From Mucilaginibacter sp. cycad4 (GTDB lineage Bacteria; Bacteroidota; Bacteroidia; Sphingobacteriales; Sphingobacteriaceae): a DNA stretch of 64,000 bases. Positions 36,601 through 44,739 of this stretch are shown here, piece by piece. The notes under the pieces were generated by a model. The model searched no databases. It had not been told where the DNA came from and worked only from the letters and a program-made list of their open reading frames with translations. The position numbers and the translations under genes are program-made. Location of the stretch: contig NZ_CP139559.1 in the NCBI RefSeq assembly GCF_034263275.1, positions 1,860,001 through 1,924,000 on the forward strand, written 5' to 3'. Every line of letters begins with the position of its first letter. Position 1 is the stretch's first letter.

Positions 36601-38238
36601 TTCAGCGGCTGTGACGACCTTCAGAAGATTGCAGACATACGCCCTTTTTTCAATAATAAATTCGTCAAAAAGAAAATCCAGCAAAAGTTTTGAGCGTAAA
36701 GGATGAAAACCTGTGATTATTTTCTGATCAGAACTTACTTTAAGTAAAAACTCTTTTTCTAATCTGGCAGTTATCGCGTAGAGCCCGGATATAGTGCGTA
36801 ATTGCTGGATATCCAGGCCTGCACCGAATGCATCAGCCAAAGCGACCAGCCGCAGAACTTCGAGTGCTTCCGGATAATGATCAGCTTCTTTTTGCAGAGC
36901 GGCAACTTGTTGTTGCAGTCGATTTCGCAATGGAGCACCTTGAGTAACCATATACACGAACTCTAATAACGGACCAGCGCCTTGAAATTGGATCCAGGCC
37001 TCTTCAAAGTCTATATGTTTCAGGTCGGTTATCTTATGATTCAAACGGCTATATATTTCAGCTGCTTCGATTTTGTGAAATGAAAGTTCGATGGGTTGGT
37101 GAAGAAAGTTAATTCCGGCTGCTTGTGATTTGAACCAGTCTTCCTGGCGGATAGTGATGAGGAACCTGATAAAATTAAGATGGGCACTTTGTGATACAAC
37201 ACTCATCCAGCTCAGGTTATTTGGAGGAACGTTGATCAATATGGTCACCGGCAATCCTAAGTTTTTTGCAATACTTCCGATGGTCAATACGGCTTCGCGC
37301 GTGGTTTCATTATCATCTACGACATGTAATTCATAAGCGAGCGTTGACGCTGAATTTTCTTTAATATAACGATAGGCCAAAGTTGATTTGCCTTGTCCGG
37401 ATGCGCCGAAAAGCACAGCAATGTTATTGGTCTGATATATCAAATCAATATCTGATAAAAGCTGTGGACGATGTACATCTAAATTCAAATTAATGTGTTC
37501 GAAGCGAGCGCTCACACCTTGGTAAAACTCTTCAGAAAGCTTACTGACGTCTGCTGGCGACTCCAAAATCAACGGCATTAAATATTTCCCTAATTGGGCT
37601 GATATAGCAATTCGCTCAGTAAGATACATGGCTATCGATTCGACTTTCTTGTGCAGCATCAGGTGATTGATGACAACCTGTTTCTCTGCACAATTTGCCA
37701 GCCACTGCAACAATAATTCAGCCGTTGGTTCAGGATCAACCGTTGCCCAAATATTTTTTAGTTGTTGCAGGATATTATTTTTTAGCTGCTCTTCTTCTAC
37801 TTTTATTATTGTGGTTCTTGCCTTAAATTCCGCCCATTCCTTTTCAGTAATCCCATATTTCCTGATGATCGGTTTGTCTTTAGAGCCTATGTTTGCTGAT
37901 TTCATCAGGCGTTCCAGTTCCTCACCGGCTTGGCTATAGGTGATCAGGATCGCATTAGTGGATGGCGAGGTATATATGATGTTTAAAAAGCGTCGGACAA
38001 AAGAAGTACCTTCTTTGGAAATGAGGTCGCTTAAGCCAAGTGGTTTATTTAGATTTTTCACCTGGATAACCTCTGTTAATTGGCCATTACCATCGTACTG
38101 ATCCAAATCTTCAACGCCTTCCAACAAGAAAGATGAAGTCGGACTATTCTCCTTTAAAATATGGTAAAGAGAATAAATAAATTGTGTACGATAACCTTTG
38201 AGCGCTGATATACCTGACATATTATTACTAAGGTACAT
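33685..38238 (-). CDS. Nuclease-STAND NTPase, Avs-like (DUF4297/Cap4-type nuclease fusion)
   Basis: 1517 residues. The first ~75 residues look like the Cap4/DUF4297 nuclease: G15-Y-R-T-Q...L-L-E40-G-V-E43-D44-L-D46...V-I-Q59-V-K61, a QxK variant of PD-(D/E)XK. A P-loop follows (G278-A-S-G-Q-G-K-S285), with a sensor-like region (FLITIRQEDW) near 360. The remaining ~1000 residues are helical with no recognisable repeats. Avs/STAND immunity proteins share this order: N-terminal effector, NTPase, long C-terminal sensor. It probably binds a phage protein, oligomerises and cuts DNA; the target is unknown. It is transcribed against the Shedu-HNH genes, with the stop codons 22 bp apart. Confidence 0.72.
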   Translation of the reverse strand: MYLSNNMSGISALKGYRTQFIYSLYHILKENSPTSSFLLEGVEDLDQYDGNGQLTEVIQVKNLNKPLGLSDLISKEGTSFVRRFLNIIYTSPSTNAILITYSQAGEELERLMKSANIGSKDKPIIRKYGITEKEWAEFKARTTIIKVEEEQLKNNILQQLKNIWATVDPEPTAELLLQWLANCAEKQVVINHLMLHKKVESIAMYLTERIAISAQLGKYLMPLILESPADVSKLSEEFYQGVSARFEHINLNLDVHRPQLLSDIDLIYQTNNIAVLFGASGQGKSTLAYRYIKENSASTLAYELHVVDDNETTREAVLTIGSIAKNLGLPVTILINVPPNNLSWMSVVSQSAHLNFIRFLITIRQEDWFKSQAAGINFLHQPIELSFHKIEAAEIYSRLNHKITDLKHIDFEEAWIQFQGAGPLLEFVYMVTQGAPLRNRLQQQVAALQKEADHYPEALEVLRLVALADAFGAGLDIQQLRTISGLYAITARLEKEFLLKVSSDQKIITGFHPLRSKLLLDFLFDEFIIEKRAYVCNLLKVVTAAETYVFLLNIFHENIIDPTFLIQELRESPVDYSWTKYHGIVRALLWSGLRKYVANNSRIFEEYYDKHKDGWYILLDIYFGNTLNHEQLLGNLQFPEEVRQKSREANKLLIKKTAIFDDTVKFVDSVRPPMTQPISGNDAAGYGGMLFWVSQFDRTSVMPVYEGDLLSKWSEQATTEQMATLMLGLYTAAGAWEECREKLESSFFTKIRRSHAITDLTITDDQITAIYLVDILSEESFTALNDRSYEIAELLRRAVPTKELYAIRAMGHHLDSIPMMNDDSVKNMPIKNIHLSEWTGMNYTLKNLFENRYRPKDWSDYLAKLSQWESQATEKVNLFSTLLTKFMNGKGDWEIIAPLTSNQITGFEAFISAPASIQDPLALHIPEKKFVKNTTATKPLDRSEKIGRLQLKFKDFNKSLNDYKSHIETFLTQSSTAIYERARQLLDPNNAENENNVRLSQYNLQEALKSVSIYHEKRQQYFSKYVEVKTPEVSRADLFQIMLLWRNFLSRTGKKKTPAVTIKQVEQIKDDLISRAIKTFRNYSKDQNFRITFKMDNDTGGKPVIFLDSDHTVVSLDALNRVYNLLPELFTAEAGSLKQLILENFYDPLFIFSTVQGHTINSGWYQIPLYKLQKKFNDLNLFDLVPKPIDASLFAKLNLVDWSVLIPKINQLQVSIGELMQVQLLVQQLKDVAGLQSDEMDEMKEKLLQSNFNEAAQRIAVGFQKILDDLAFILEDVGYDQELYKIDLPETEFIDAFLAIKDNLYPENGSGGDSQSLRFNLQDTIAWVPRLQICHEKLSTIFFLVVQKYIDAYNEEQAIALYPHLKAKTLREISDFFQLDFTGIPDISCHKGKTEINKSGSRLTNYYKKLTTRECAIFDAANIILFAPRSYNIIFEGLIDTPMKLVMLKWLINQFTRLNGVDSLDYGKMTSDEMMDVMAGRFWTGRMWTKNEGSKLPDMMIRAEKNKVFLTIFSPIK

Positions 38239-38447
38239 ATCCTAAATAATATTACCTCATACAAGCAAAGTCTATATCAGAGTCCAGAGCTTATAAGATG
38301 GAATAGGGGGAGTATTATATTTTTTCGCTATCGTCAAGCTTTTGAAGTTTCAGATTTGAACCTGCATATATGCAGTTGAGACAAGTTTAGTTATTTCGGG
38401 TGTTTGCCAATCACATAAAGGCTTATTTTTGGGTTAATAACACACCT

Positions 38448-39209
38448 ATGAGCGTAACATATTTTAAACCGCGTGATCGCTTTGACTTTTCAAAGGACAC
38501 CCTGGATATCGGCAATCCATTACAATGGGACAGGTCTCATTTTTTAAAACACTTTTTTAAAAGAGTGTTCGCCATTCCAGAGGACCGCATAAATGAATTT
38601 TATCAGCGCCACCTGGGCTATTATTTATCTCACCATACCGATGGTACAGAAGAAATCTTCTTTAAATATTTTTGGTCGCTTATTGAAAGGCAATTAAAGG
38701 TGTTGTTAGGTACTACTGTTTATGACAAGAATCATTTGAGAAATGAGCGGGAAATAGTACGATTACAAAAGTTTACTGAAATGTTGATCTCGCTTGACCG
38801 TTGGAATATTCACAAATCCAATGATGCAGTGATAGCACAGCAGGAGTCAGAAATATTAGTACTTAAACAAGAGGTAACTCAATTAAAAGCCGATCTCAAG
38901 AAAGCCACAGCGCTTGAAACCGAAGGTTATATCAATATTCCGGAAGGATATCGAAATGCCGTTTTGCACCTGCATTTACAGATGCAGGAACTCAAAACAC
39001 CTGAAGGGAAAGAACTCATGTTTTCCCAGACGCAAAGCGTCTGGATGAAGATGATTTGCAAGTATTTCCGTGAAGGAGATAAAGAGATCAATTACGAAAC
39101 TATACGCCGTTATTTCCCAAGTGACAAGCGGGAGCCGGGAGATAAACACGCCGATATCCCTGCAAAATCAAAGCTTTTTACGATCAATCCCGCAAAAAAG
39201 AGGAGTTGA
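38448..39209 (+). CDS. Hypothetical coiled-coil protein of the mobilization module
   Basis: 253 residues from the ATG at 38448; a GTG 48 bp earlier is in frame. Soluble, with a heptad-like region at about residues 128-155 (ESEILVLKQEVTQLKADLKKA) and a basic C-terminus. I do not know the family. It stands before the two HTH genes and the relaxase genes in the place where mobilizable Bacteroidota elements carry accessory or replication genes, so a role in the element's own maintenance is more likely than defence. The 209-bp gap before it holds no clear structure. Confidence 0.6.
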   Translation: MSVTYFKPRDRFDFSKDTLDIGNPLQWDRSHFLKHFFKRVFAIPEDRINEFYQRHLGYYLSHHTDGTEEIFFKYFWSLIERQLKVLLGTTVYDKNHLRNEREIVRLQKFTEMLISLDRWNIHKSNDAVIAQQESEILVLKQEVTQLKADLKKATALETEGYINIPEGYRNAVLHLHLQMQELKTPEGKELMFSQTQSVWMKMICKYFREGDKEINYETIRRYFPSDKREPGDKHADIPAKSKLFTINPAKKRS

Positions 39210-39315
39210 TTTTTTCTTTTGCCGGCAATATAACTAGCTATTCGTCAATATAGCATCAATTTGTCAATCAGTAGCTTATAAGCATTCTTAGCTTTCTCCA
39301 AACCACTCCATTTTA

Positions 39316-39380
39316 ACCATGCAGTTCTGCATGGTCAGGAAATCTATTCTATACAGCACACATTTGTTCCAAAACAAATG
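39316..39380. promoter_or_regulatory. Two perfect palindromes directly before the excisionase-like gene
   Basis: ACCATGCAG-TT-CTGCATGGT (39316-39335) and CATTTGTT-CCAA-AACAAATG (39361-39380). The second ends two bases before the ATG at 39383, so as RNA it would hide the start codon region, and as DNA either palindrome could bind a dimeric HTH protein. Autoregulation of the module is a reasonable guess. Confidence 0.5.
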
Positions 39381-39382
39381 CT

Positions 39383-39652
39383 ATGCAGATAATCAATCAA
39401 GAAGCTCTTAGCCAGTGCATACGCCAGGCAGTGAGGACAGAACTACAGGAACATTTTAAAACAGAGGGCAGCCAACTGCCTAACTCGGAAAAACTTTTAT
39501 CCAAGCAGGAACTCGCCGCCGAACTTGGTGTGTCCCTCGTTACGCTTACTGACTGGATGAAAAAAGGCTTACCCTATTTGCGCCTGCATAAAAGGGTGTA
39601 CTTCAGAAAAAGTGAAGTACTTAATGCAATGCAACAAACCATTAACGATTAA
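39383..39652 (+). CDS. Excisionase-like HTH protein
   Basis: 89 residues. The C-terminal half has the winged-helix pattern of excisionase/MerR-like proteins: LLSKQELAAELGVSLVTLTDW, then G-L-P-Y-L-R-L, and R-V-Y-F-R-K-S-E-V. Such proteins bend DNA at attachment sites or control mobilisation genes in Bacteroidota elements. The start overlaps a palindromic region. A second related gene follows 11 bp later, a common tandem in these elements. Confidence 0.75.
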   Translation: MQIINQEALSQCIRQAVRTELQEHFKTEGSQLPNSEKLLSKQELAAELGVSLVTLTDWMKKGLPYLRLHKRVYFRKSEVLNAMQQTIND

Positions 39653-39663
39653 ACAAGGAGGAA

Positions 39664-39930
39664 ATGATGAATGTGGAACTAATCACCAAACGGGATTTAC
39701 AGGAATTTAAAAGCGATCTGCTAAACGAGATCAAAAGGATCATACAGCCCAGCCAGGCCAGTACAAAAAAATGGCTGAAGAGTGTGGAAGTAAGAAAACT
39801 GTTGGGCATATCACCCGGCACACTTCAGAATTTACGGATCAACGGCACGCTGCGGTTTACCAAAGTAGGCAGTATTATGTATTACAAACTGGAAGATATC
39901 AACAAGATCCTGGAAGGAGAAGGTAAATGA
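39664..39930 (+). CDS. Excisionase-like HTH protein, second copy
   Basis: 88 residues. KSVEVRKLLGISPGTLQNLR with R-F-T-K-V-G-S-I-M-Y-Y-K-L-E-D-I-N is the excisionase/helix-turn-helix domain 17 pattern. It is preceded by AAGGAGG, an unusually good Shine-Dalgarno sequence for a Bacteroidota gene. Its TGA overlaps the ATG of the next gene (ATGA), so both are coupled. The role is likely regulation of excision or transfer, by family resemblance. Confidence 0.75.
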   Translation: MMNVELITKRDLQEFKSDLLNEIKRIIQPSQASTKKWLKSVEVRKLLGISPGTLQNLRINGTLRFTKVGSIMYYKLEDINKILEGEGK

Positions 39931-40247
39931 AGCTGCAAAAGGAAATTGTTAAAGAGCTGGCGGGGTATACCAGCTTGCTTAAGCGTATGGAGAAAGATAG
40001 CCGGTTGCTGCCAACGCATCTTAGCTTGTTTACCGGTCTGTTTGTCTCCTGGCAACGGAACGGTTTTATAAGTCCGTTCAGTGTGACCCGGAAAACGCTC
40101 ATGGCGTTTTCCAAGGTCGCATCTATTGCCACTTATCATAAGTGCATCAGGGAACTGGATGAGTACGGTTATATCCGGTATCAGCCGTCCTATCATCCGA
40201 AGCAGGGTAGCCTGGTTTACTGGCCGGATTCATTAAGCAGTGTTTAA
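39927..40247 (+). CDS. Small winged-helix-type protein of mobilizable elements
   Basis: 106 residues starting inside the stop of the previous gene (ATGA). The pattern T-R-K-T-L-M-A-F-S-K-V-A-S-I-A-T-Y-H-K followed by L-D-E-Y-G-Y-I-R-Y is that of a winged-helix DNA-binding domain. Similar small proteins stand before mobC in Bacteroidota mobilizable elements. It may act on oriT or on transcription. Function not proven. Confidence 0.65.
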   Translation: MKLQKEIVKELAGYTSLLKRMEKDSRLLPTHLSLFTGLFVSWQRNGFISPFSVTRKTLMAFSKVASIATYHKCIRELDEYGYIRYQPSYHPKQGSLVYWPDSLSSV

Positions 40248-40358
40248 AAAGATGGTTTCTAAATCCGCGCAAAACTTCGTTTTGCAACATTGGAATAACA
40301 TACCGCAAGCGGCATGCAGCGATTAAACAGATAGCGCGTTATATGGCGGAGAAATCTA

Positions 40359-40448
40359 CGACCCGAAGGGAGCGAGTTAATGTTTTTGCTTCACAAAAAC
40401 CCGAATACACCCCGTTGGGGTGATCCGGTAACTCGCTCCCGTTGGTCG
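40359..40448. other. Candidate oriT: inverted repeat before mobC
   Basis: CGACC...GGGAGCGAGTTA (40359-40379) mirrors TAACTCGCTCCC...GGTCG (40429-40448). Inside is a 6-bp hairpin, CACCCC-GTT-GGGGTG (40408-40422). The structure lies in the 233-bp gene-free gap directly upstream of mobC and the relaxase, where the origin of transfer is normally found. The inner hairpin could carry the nick site. This is inferred from position and symmetry. Confidence 0.5.
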
Positions 40449-40480
40449 ATGTGGGGAAGGGTTTTTAAAGAGATAATTTC

Positions 40481-40858
40481 ATGACAGGACTAATTGAAAA
40501 AGATAAAATACAAAAAAGGAGGTTGCCCGGCAGACCGAAAAAGACGGTCAGCCGGAGTGATTTTTTAATGGTACGGTTAACGCCGACTGAACGGGTGTTG
40601 ATCGAGGGTCGGGCAAAAAGGGCTGGTTTGAAATCAAGTGAATGGTTCCGCAGGGCTGCAAAAAGCGCGAAAGTTTTCCCACGATTTTCTGTAGAGGAAA
40701 CAAGTTGGTTCAGGATGCTGGCGGGGCTTGCCAATAACCTTAATCAGCTGACACACCTGGCCCATGTGGCCGGGCTGTTTTCCCTGGCTTTGAAATGTCA
40801 GGCTTTGCTTAAACAAATTGAAGAACTCTTGACAAAGATCAACAGCCATGATAGGTAA
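40481..40858 (+). CDS. Mobilization protein MobC-like (relaxosome accessory)
   Basis: 125 residues. The basic N-terminus (KRRLPGRPKKTVSRSDF) and ribbon-helix-helix part (LMVRLTPTERVLIEGRAKRA) are followed by a helical region with N-N-L-N-Q-L-T-H, the hallmark of MobC proteins, which help the relaxase open oriT. It overlaps the start of the relaxase gene by 11 bp. It belongs to the mobilization operon of the island. Confidence 0.82.
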   Translation: MTGLIEKDKIQKRRLPGRPKKTVSRSDFLMVRLTPTERVLIEGRAKRAGLKSSEWFRRAAKSAKVFPRFSVEETSWFRMLAGLANNLNQLTHLAHVAGLFSLALKCQALLKQIEELLTKINSHDR

Positions 40859-41828
40859 ACCAATCACCGGGAGAAGCTTTGGCGGTTGTGTCCGTTATGT
40901 GGTAAATAAGCAGGATGCAAAGATCATTACTGCCGAAGGCGTACGGATACAGAATGCAGGTGCGATCATTCAGGATTTTAATCTGCAACGAAAGATGAGG
41001 CCGGAATTAGGCAAAGCCGTAGGGCATTTGGTTTTAAGCTGGAGCAAGGAAGACCTATCTAAACTGAATGATGGGATAATGGCAGAGCGGGCAAAAGAAT
41101 ATATGGATAAAGTGGGTATCCGTGATACACAGTTTATTGTAGTCCGCCACAATGACAGGGAACACCCGCATTTACATGTGATCTATAACCGGGTAGATAA
41201 TAACGGCAACACCATTACTGATAAAAATAACTTTGCAAAGAATGTTAAAGCCTGCAAGGAGATTACGCTGAAGTATGATTATCATTTAGGGGATGGCAAA
41301 GACCAAGTGAACAGACAGGCCTTAAAAGGCAAGGAAAAGATCCGGTATGAACTGTTTGATACCATAAAAGCAGCGCTCAAACAATCAGTGAACTGGAAGC
41401 AGTTGGAAGGTCAACTACAAAAGCAGGGTATCAGCATCGCCTATAAATTTCGCAGTGGTACCAATGAAGTGCAAGGCATTTCGTTTGAAAAAGGCGATAT
41501 TAAAATGAAAGGCTCTGCAATTGACCGGAGTTTAAGTTATGCAAGCATAGATACGCAGCTAAACCGCAACTTGCAGGTGCAGCAGCAACATGCAGCAAGG
41601 GTGGTCAATCAACCTTCGTTAGCCGACCAGTTACGGGAGGTAATCCGGCAGCGTACCCAGGCTGATCAGGTACCTATTCCAGGTGGCGGCAAAAGTATAT
41701 TGGAAACGTTGCTGGAACCGCAGTTTGTTAGCGGTCCACCCGACCCGGTGGGGGATGCTGATATAGCCCGGAGAAAACGAAAGAAACGTGAAGCGGAACA
41801 ATCCCAGTCACAAGGGATAAGCAGGTAG
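40848..41828 (+). CDS. Relaxase/mobilization nuclease (MobA/VirD2-like)
   Basis: 326 residues, short for a relaxase but usual for Bacteroidota mobilizable elements. The metal-binding motif III is H101-N-D-R-E-H106-P-H108-L-H110-V, and the N-terminal R-Y17-V-V-N-K region probably holds the nicking Tyr. By family knowledge it cuts one oriT strand, stays bound and leads DNA into a host-provided type IV secretion channel. No coupling protein or channel genes are present, so transfer would depend on a helper element. The C-terminal ~80 residues are low-complexity and charged. Confidence 0.88.
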   Translation: MIGKPITGRSFGGCVRYVVNKQDAKIITAEGVRIQNAGAIIQDFNLQRKMRPELGKAVGHLVLSWSKEDLSKLNDGIMAERAKEYMDKVGIRDTQFIVVRHNDREHPHLHVIYNRVDNNGNTITDKNNFAKNVKACKEITLKYDYHLGDGKDQVNRQALKGKEKIRYELFDTIKAALKQSVNWKQLEGQLQKQGISIAYKFRSGTNEVQGISFEKGDIKMKGSAIDRSLSYASIDTQLNRNLQVQQQHAARVVNQPSLADQLREVIRQRTQADQVPIPGGGKSILETLLEPQFVSGPPDPVGDADIARRKRKKREAEQSQSQGISR

Positions 41829-41872
41829 GGTGATTATACAAATGATTATTTAACAATTAAAATTCAGGGATT

Positions 41873-42475
41873 ATGCAACAGGAAGAACTGGAAGAAAAAG
41901 TAACGATGCTGGAGGAACTGATACAGGGTTTTATCCAAAGGATAACGATTGTGGAAACCGAAATGCCGGAATTTCTAAAGACCTTTTTACAGCAATATAA
42001 GGAAACATTAGACCGGATCGGCGGCAGGATTGAGACGGCTAACAAGCGTTACGATGATAAAAAGATCCAGCAACAGATGGATGAATTAAAAGATGTGGTG
42101 TCACGGGTGCCTAAAGTGATCGGTGTCAAAAATCATCATCACTTCGGTGCATGGTCAAAAAGCCTGATTATCGGAGTGGTGGTCGCTTTTGTTATTACAG
42201 CCGGATCATTTGGTACAGCTTTATATCTCAATCATCAAAACGACCGATTAAATGAGGAAGCTTATAATTTCTGGCTGGTCAGGGCGATGTATCCTAAAAT
42301 GGCGGAAACCATTATTAGAGGGTTAAAGGATGATCCGAATGCTTTTATTGCCAGGGCGGAAAAGGCGATGGAAAAACAGCAGGCAATAGCTGCCGCTAAA
42401 GCTCTTGCCGAACAGGCAGACAAGGATCAGAAAGCGGCGAGGGATAACCTGAAGAAAGTTAGGTCGGCCAAGTAA
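41873..42475 (+). CDS. Coiled-coil membrane protein of the mobilization operon
   Basis: 200 residues: an acidic N-terminal coiled coil (about 1-45), one membrane helix (about 98-120, I-I-G-V-V-V-A-F-V-I), and an Ala/Lys-rich helical tail. It follows the relaxase by 44 bp on the same strand. Proteins of this shape commonly accompany relaxases in Bacteroidota elements and may anchor the relaxosome at the membrane. No enzymatic motif is present. Confidence 0.65.
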   Translation: MQQEELEEKVTMLEELIQGFIQRITIVETEMPEFLKTFLQQYKETLDRIGGRIETANKRYDDKKIQQQMDELKDVVSRVPKVIGVKNHHHFGAWSKSLIIGVVVAFVITAGSFGTALYLNHQNDRLNEEAYNFWLVRAMYPKMAETIIRGLKDDPNAFIARAEKAMEKQQAIAAAKALAEQADKDQKAARDNLKKVRSAK

Positions 42476-42689
42476 GTACACTTTTTTATGTTTTGATTTT
42501 CTGATAGTAGAGAAAGGCCATGCGGCTGCGGCAGGCGGCTCCATTACACCACTGCTTCGCTCCGGGTTCCATTACGCCGTCAGCGCTGCCGCCGCACGTG
42601 CAGGAGTGTATTCGTTCCTCATACACACCTGCCTTTCCCGCCCACGGATGATCGGTTAGTCACAGCACCGCAGTCACAAAGATAGCTAC

Positions 42690-42749
42690 GCAGGAAAACC
42701 GTCAAGGGTATATAAACCGGCTATCGCCGGCCCTTGACAGTTTTCCTGC
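42690..42749. repeat. Nested 19-bp inverted repeat, one mismatch
   Basis: GCAGGAAAACCGTCAAGGG (42690-42708) mirrors CCCTTGACAGTTTTCCTGC (42731-42749) with a single mismatch. Nested inside is CCGG-CTATCG-CCGG. It lies in a 356-bp gene-free and partly GC-rich stretch after the mobilization operon. It could be a single-strand origin, a second oriT-like site, or a folded RNA. The GC-rich part at 42520-42610 shows GGCGG/CCGCC symmetry but no gene. Confidence 0.6.
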
Positions 42750-42831
42750 TAACAGCTCCGGGTGTTTAAGCGGTGAATGACTTAGTGTGTTTGTAATTAT
42801 TCGTAAGTCGGCTTGATCTGGGCGGTCTACC

Positions 42832-43095
42832 TTAATCAACAAAATATTTGTTGTAAACCGCTATAACAGCTTTTTTAAGTTCAATAGGTAAATCGCGCTG
42901 CATCTTCCAAACGAGTTTGCCGGTAATTGCATCATCAGGTGCGGATTGAACAACATCGAATAAATCAAAAATGTCCTCGATTTTGTGAAGTTCAAAGTAA
43001 GGTTCGAACTTTGTATCGATAACGGCAAGTTCACTATCGTTTATAAAAGCAAATAACCTGTCCTGGTAATTCCTCTTACCAATGAAATTTGCCAT
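42832..43095 (-). CDS. Hypothetical partner of the XRE regulator
   Basis: 87 residues. Its ATG overlaps the stop of the XRE gene by one base (TAATG), so the two are translated together. Acidic and helical, with no family I recognise. The arrangement of a short gene following an XRE regulator suggests a toxin-antitoxin or regulator-modulator pair, but no toxin motif can be shown. Confidence 0.55.
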   Translation of the reverse strand: MANFIGKRNYQDRLFAFINDSELAVIDTKFEPYFELHKIEDIFDLFDVVQSAPDDAITGKLVWKMQRDLPIELKKAVIAVYNKYFVD

Positions 43096-43517
43096 TAACC
43101 CTTATTCTTTAATATTTCTATTTTTTCACGTTCACTTTGCAAAAGACGCTCATAAAGCTTTTTATTTTCTTCTATGACCTCAAGCCATTTTTCAATAGGG
43201 TTAAAGTTATAAGTACTAAAACTTCCCATAAAAGGACCGTGATTGACACTTGTGTCATTAAATGTATTGAAATATGTCACGGCAGCCTGTTCATCAAAGT
43301 TTTTTATTGCTTCTTCCGGGACTTTTAAGACCTTTGCAACTTGTGTCAATAATTCCGGTTCTAATACTTCTTTAGATTCCAATAATGATACTCTTTTTTG
43401 GCTCCAGTCATCCCCTAATTCCAGCGCAAGAGCTTCTTGTTTTAGTCCCAACATTTCACGAAAACGTTTAACATTTCGGCCTTGATGGATGTTCTTTGGG
43501 GTTTCGGTAGTGTTCAT
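43095..43517 (-). CDS. XRE family HTH regulator
   Basis: 140 residues. The N-terminal domain (about 14-70) has the Cro/C1-type pattern: R-N-V-K-R-F-R-E-M-L-G-L-K-Q-E-A-L-A-L-E, then W-S-Q-K-R-V-S-L-L-E. The C-terminus is a predicted coiled coil (E-E-N-K-K-L-Y-E-R-L-L). It stands between the mobilization operon and the integrase part of the island and could control either. It is divergent from the 43706 gene. Confidence 0.8.
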   Translation of the reverse strand: MNTTETPKNIHQGRNVKRFREMLGLKQEALALELGDDWSQKRVSLLESKEVLEPELLTQVAKVLKVPEEAIKNFDEQAAVTYFNTFNDTSVNHGPFMGSFSTYNFNPIEKWLEVIEENKKLYERLLQSEREKIEILKNKG

Positions 43518-43705
43518 AAGTCAGTATGTAGAGTTTGCTCAAAATTAAACAAAATAATAAAAAGCTGGGCTTTATCTAAAATAGAAATAATAACCGGTGA
43601 AATATGTAAGCCGGAAAGATAAGATAGAACATGGTTGATTAGGGTATACAGGCGGATATCATCAATTTCGTATGTCAAGTTATTACTCAATCAATCTTTT
43701 AAGCT

Positions 43706-44662
43706 ATGCGAGGTGACGAACATTATGTACCATGGGAAAACTATCCTAAGTTCCTGTTTTTTAACGAAATCCGTGATCCCTATCGCGCGTTACGCGATGC
43801 TTTTTGGGGCGAACCCGAAAGGAATAAACGGTTGCTGGAGCAATTAAAAACATTTGCGCTAAGCGATACACATTACCAGGGGGGCAAAGAAGGCCCTGCT
43901 AAAATGGTGCAGGCGGTAAGCGAGTGGGTCAGGATGATTGAAATCTGCTATATTTTGTGGCTTGACAGGAAAACCCCGGATGATTGGGATAAGGCTGAAC
44001 TTGTTGAGGGCTGGCAATTGCATTTTGCCAAAAATACCTGGAAATATTTTCCTGATGATCTGTCGTTTTACGAAGAGCGGAATCCATATATAGTCTTCAG
44101 GCGAATCTTCGGTTATATCGGCTTGCAGGACCTGCGTGACTATTTTGATTACTGGCTTTATGCAGCCCTAAGCAATAAGGCATTGACAGTAGAAGAATTC
44201 GAAGGCAATATGCCAAAATTATTCGACGACCTTTTAAAACTCCATTCGGCAGCTTATATGGTAGAACAGCTTGCCATTGGCGCGGTATGGGAAACCCTCA
44301 CTACCAATAATGGGCATCACCTTTCTTATACTAAAGATGGCCGGAAGGTAATCACCATTATGGAAGACACTGAAAATTATAACCTTTTTGATTGGAAGTT
44401 GCCGCGGGCACTCAAACGCAAAAACAGATTGGAGAAAGAGTTTAAATTTGGGGAAATGGCCGGGGCTCTCGTAAAAGAATTTCCATTTATCCGACATGTA
44501 TGCCACCTGGGTGCTATACCCTATGCGGACAGGATTTACCTGCTGATTTTAGTCGATGACCAGATTGGGATAACAGAAGATGAGATATCAGATAAAATTC
44601 AATCTGATAGGCTTGGAAAAACATTTATCATTCCCCTCGTTATAAAGTCAAAGACGCTTTAG
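43706..44662 (+). CDS. N-terminal part of a frameshifted nucleotidyltransferase-HEPN-type protein
   Basis: 318 residues as read. The first ~150 residues are helical, and the end (DRIYLLILVDDQIGITEDEI...FIIPLVIKSK) resembles the tail of a nucleotidyltransferase domain. The reading stops at 44662, but the other frame continues without a stop in the same style (K-D-A-L-D-E-I-K-T-N-P-R-F-W-E-W) into the HEPN-like gene at 44740. In related one-piece HEPN/NTase proteins this linker is continuous. One A lost from the A-run at 44650-44652 would explain the break. Either a broken gene or programmed shifting. Exact family not certain. Confidence 0.6.
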   Translation: MRGDEHYVPWENYPKFLFFNEIRDPYRALRDAFWGEPERNKRLLEQLKTFALSDTHYQGGKEGPAKMVQAVSEWVRMIEICYILWLDRKTPDDWDKAELVEGWQLHFAKNTWKYFPDDLSFYEERNPYIVFRRIFGYIGLQDLRDYFDYWLYAALSNKALTVEEFEGNMPKLFDDLLKLHSAAYMVEQLAIGAVWETLTTNNGHHLSYTKDGRKVITIMEDTENYNLFDWKLPRALKRKNRLEKEFKFGEMAGALVKEFPFIRHVCHLGAIPYADRIYLLILVDDQIGITEDEISDKIQSDRLGKTFIIPLVIKSKTL

Positions 44663-44739
44663 ATGAAATCAAAACGAATCCACGCTTTTGGGAATGGGTA
44701 GTTTATGCTGGGACTGTATTATATACCTACCAGGATCTT

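Noticed and set aside
43706..44662. RteC-type regulator
   Set aside because: Position near the integrase suggested it, but the sequence lacks RteC features and continues into a HEPN-like frame.
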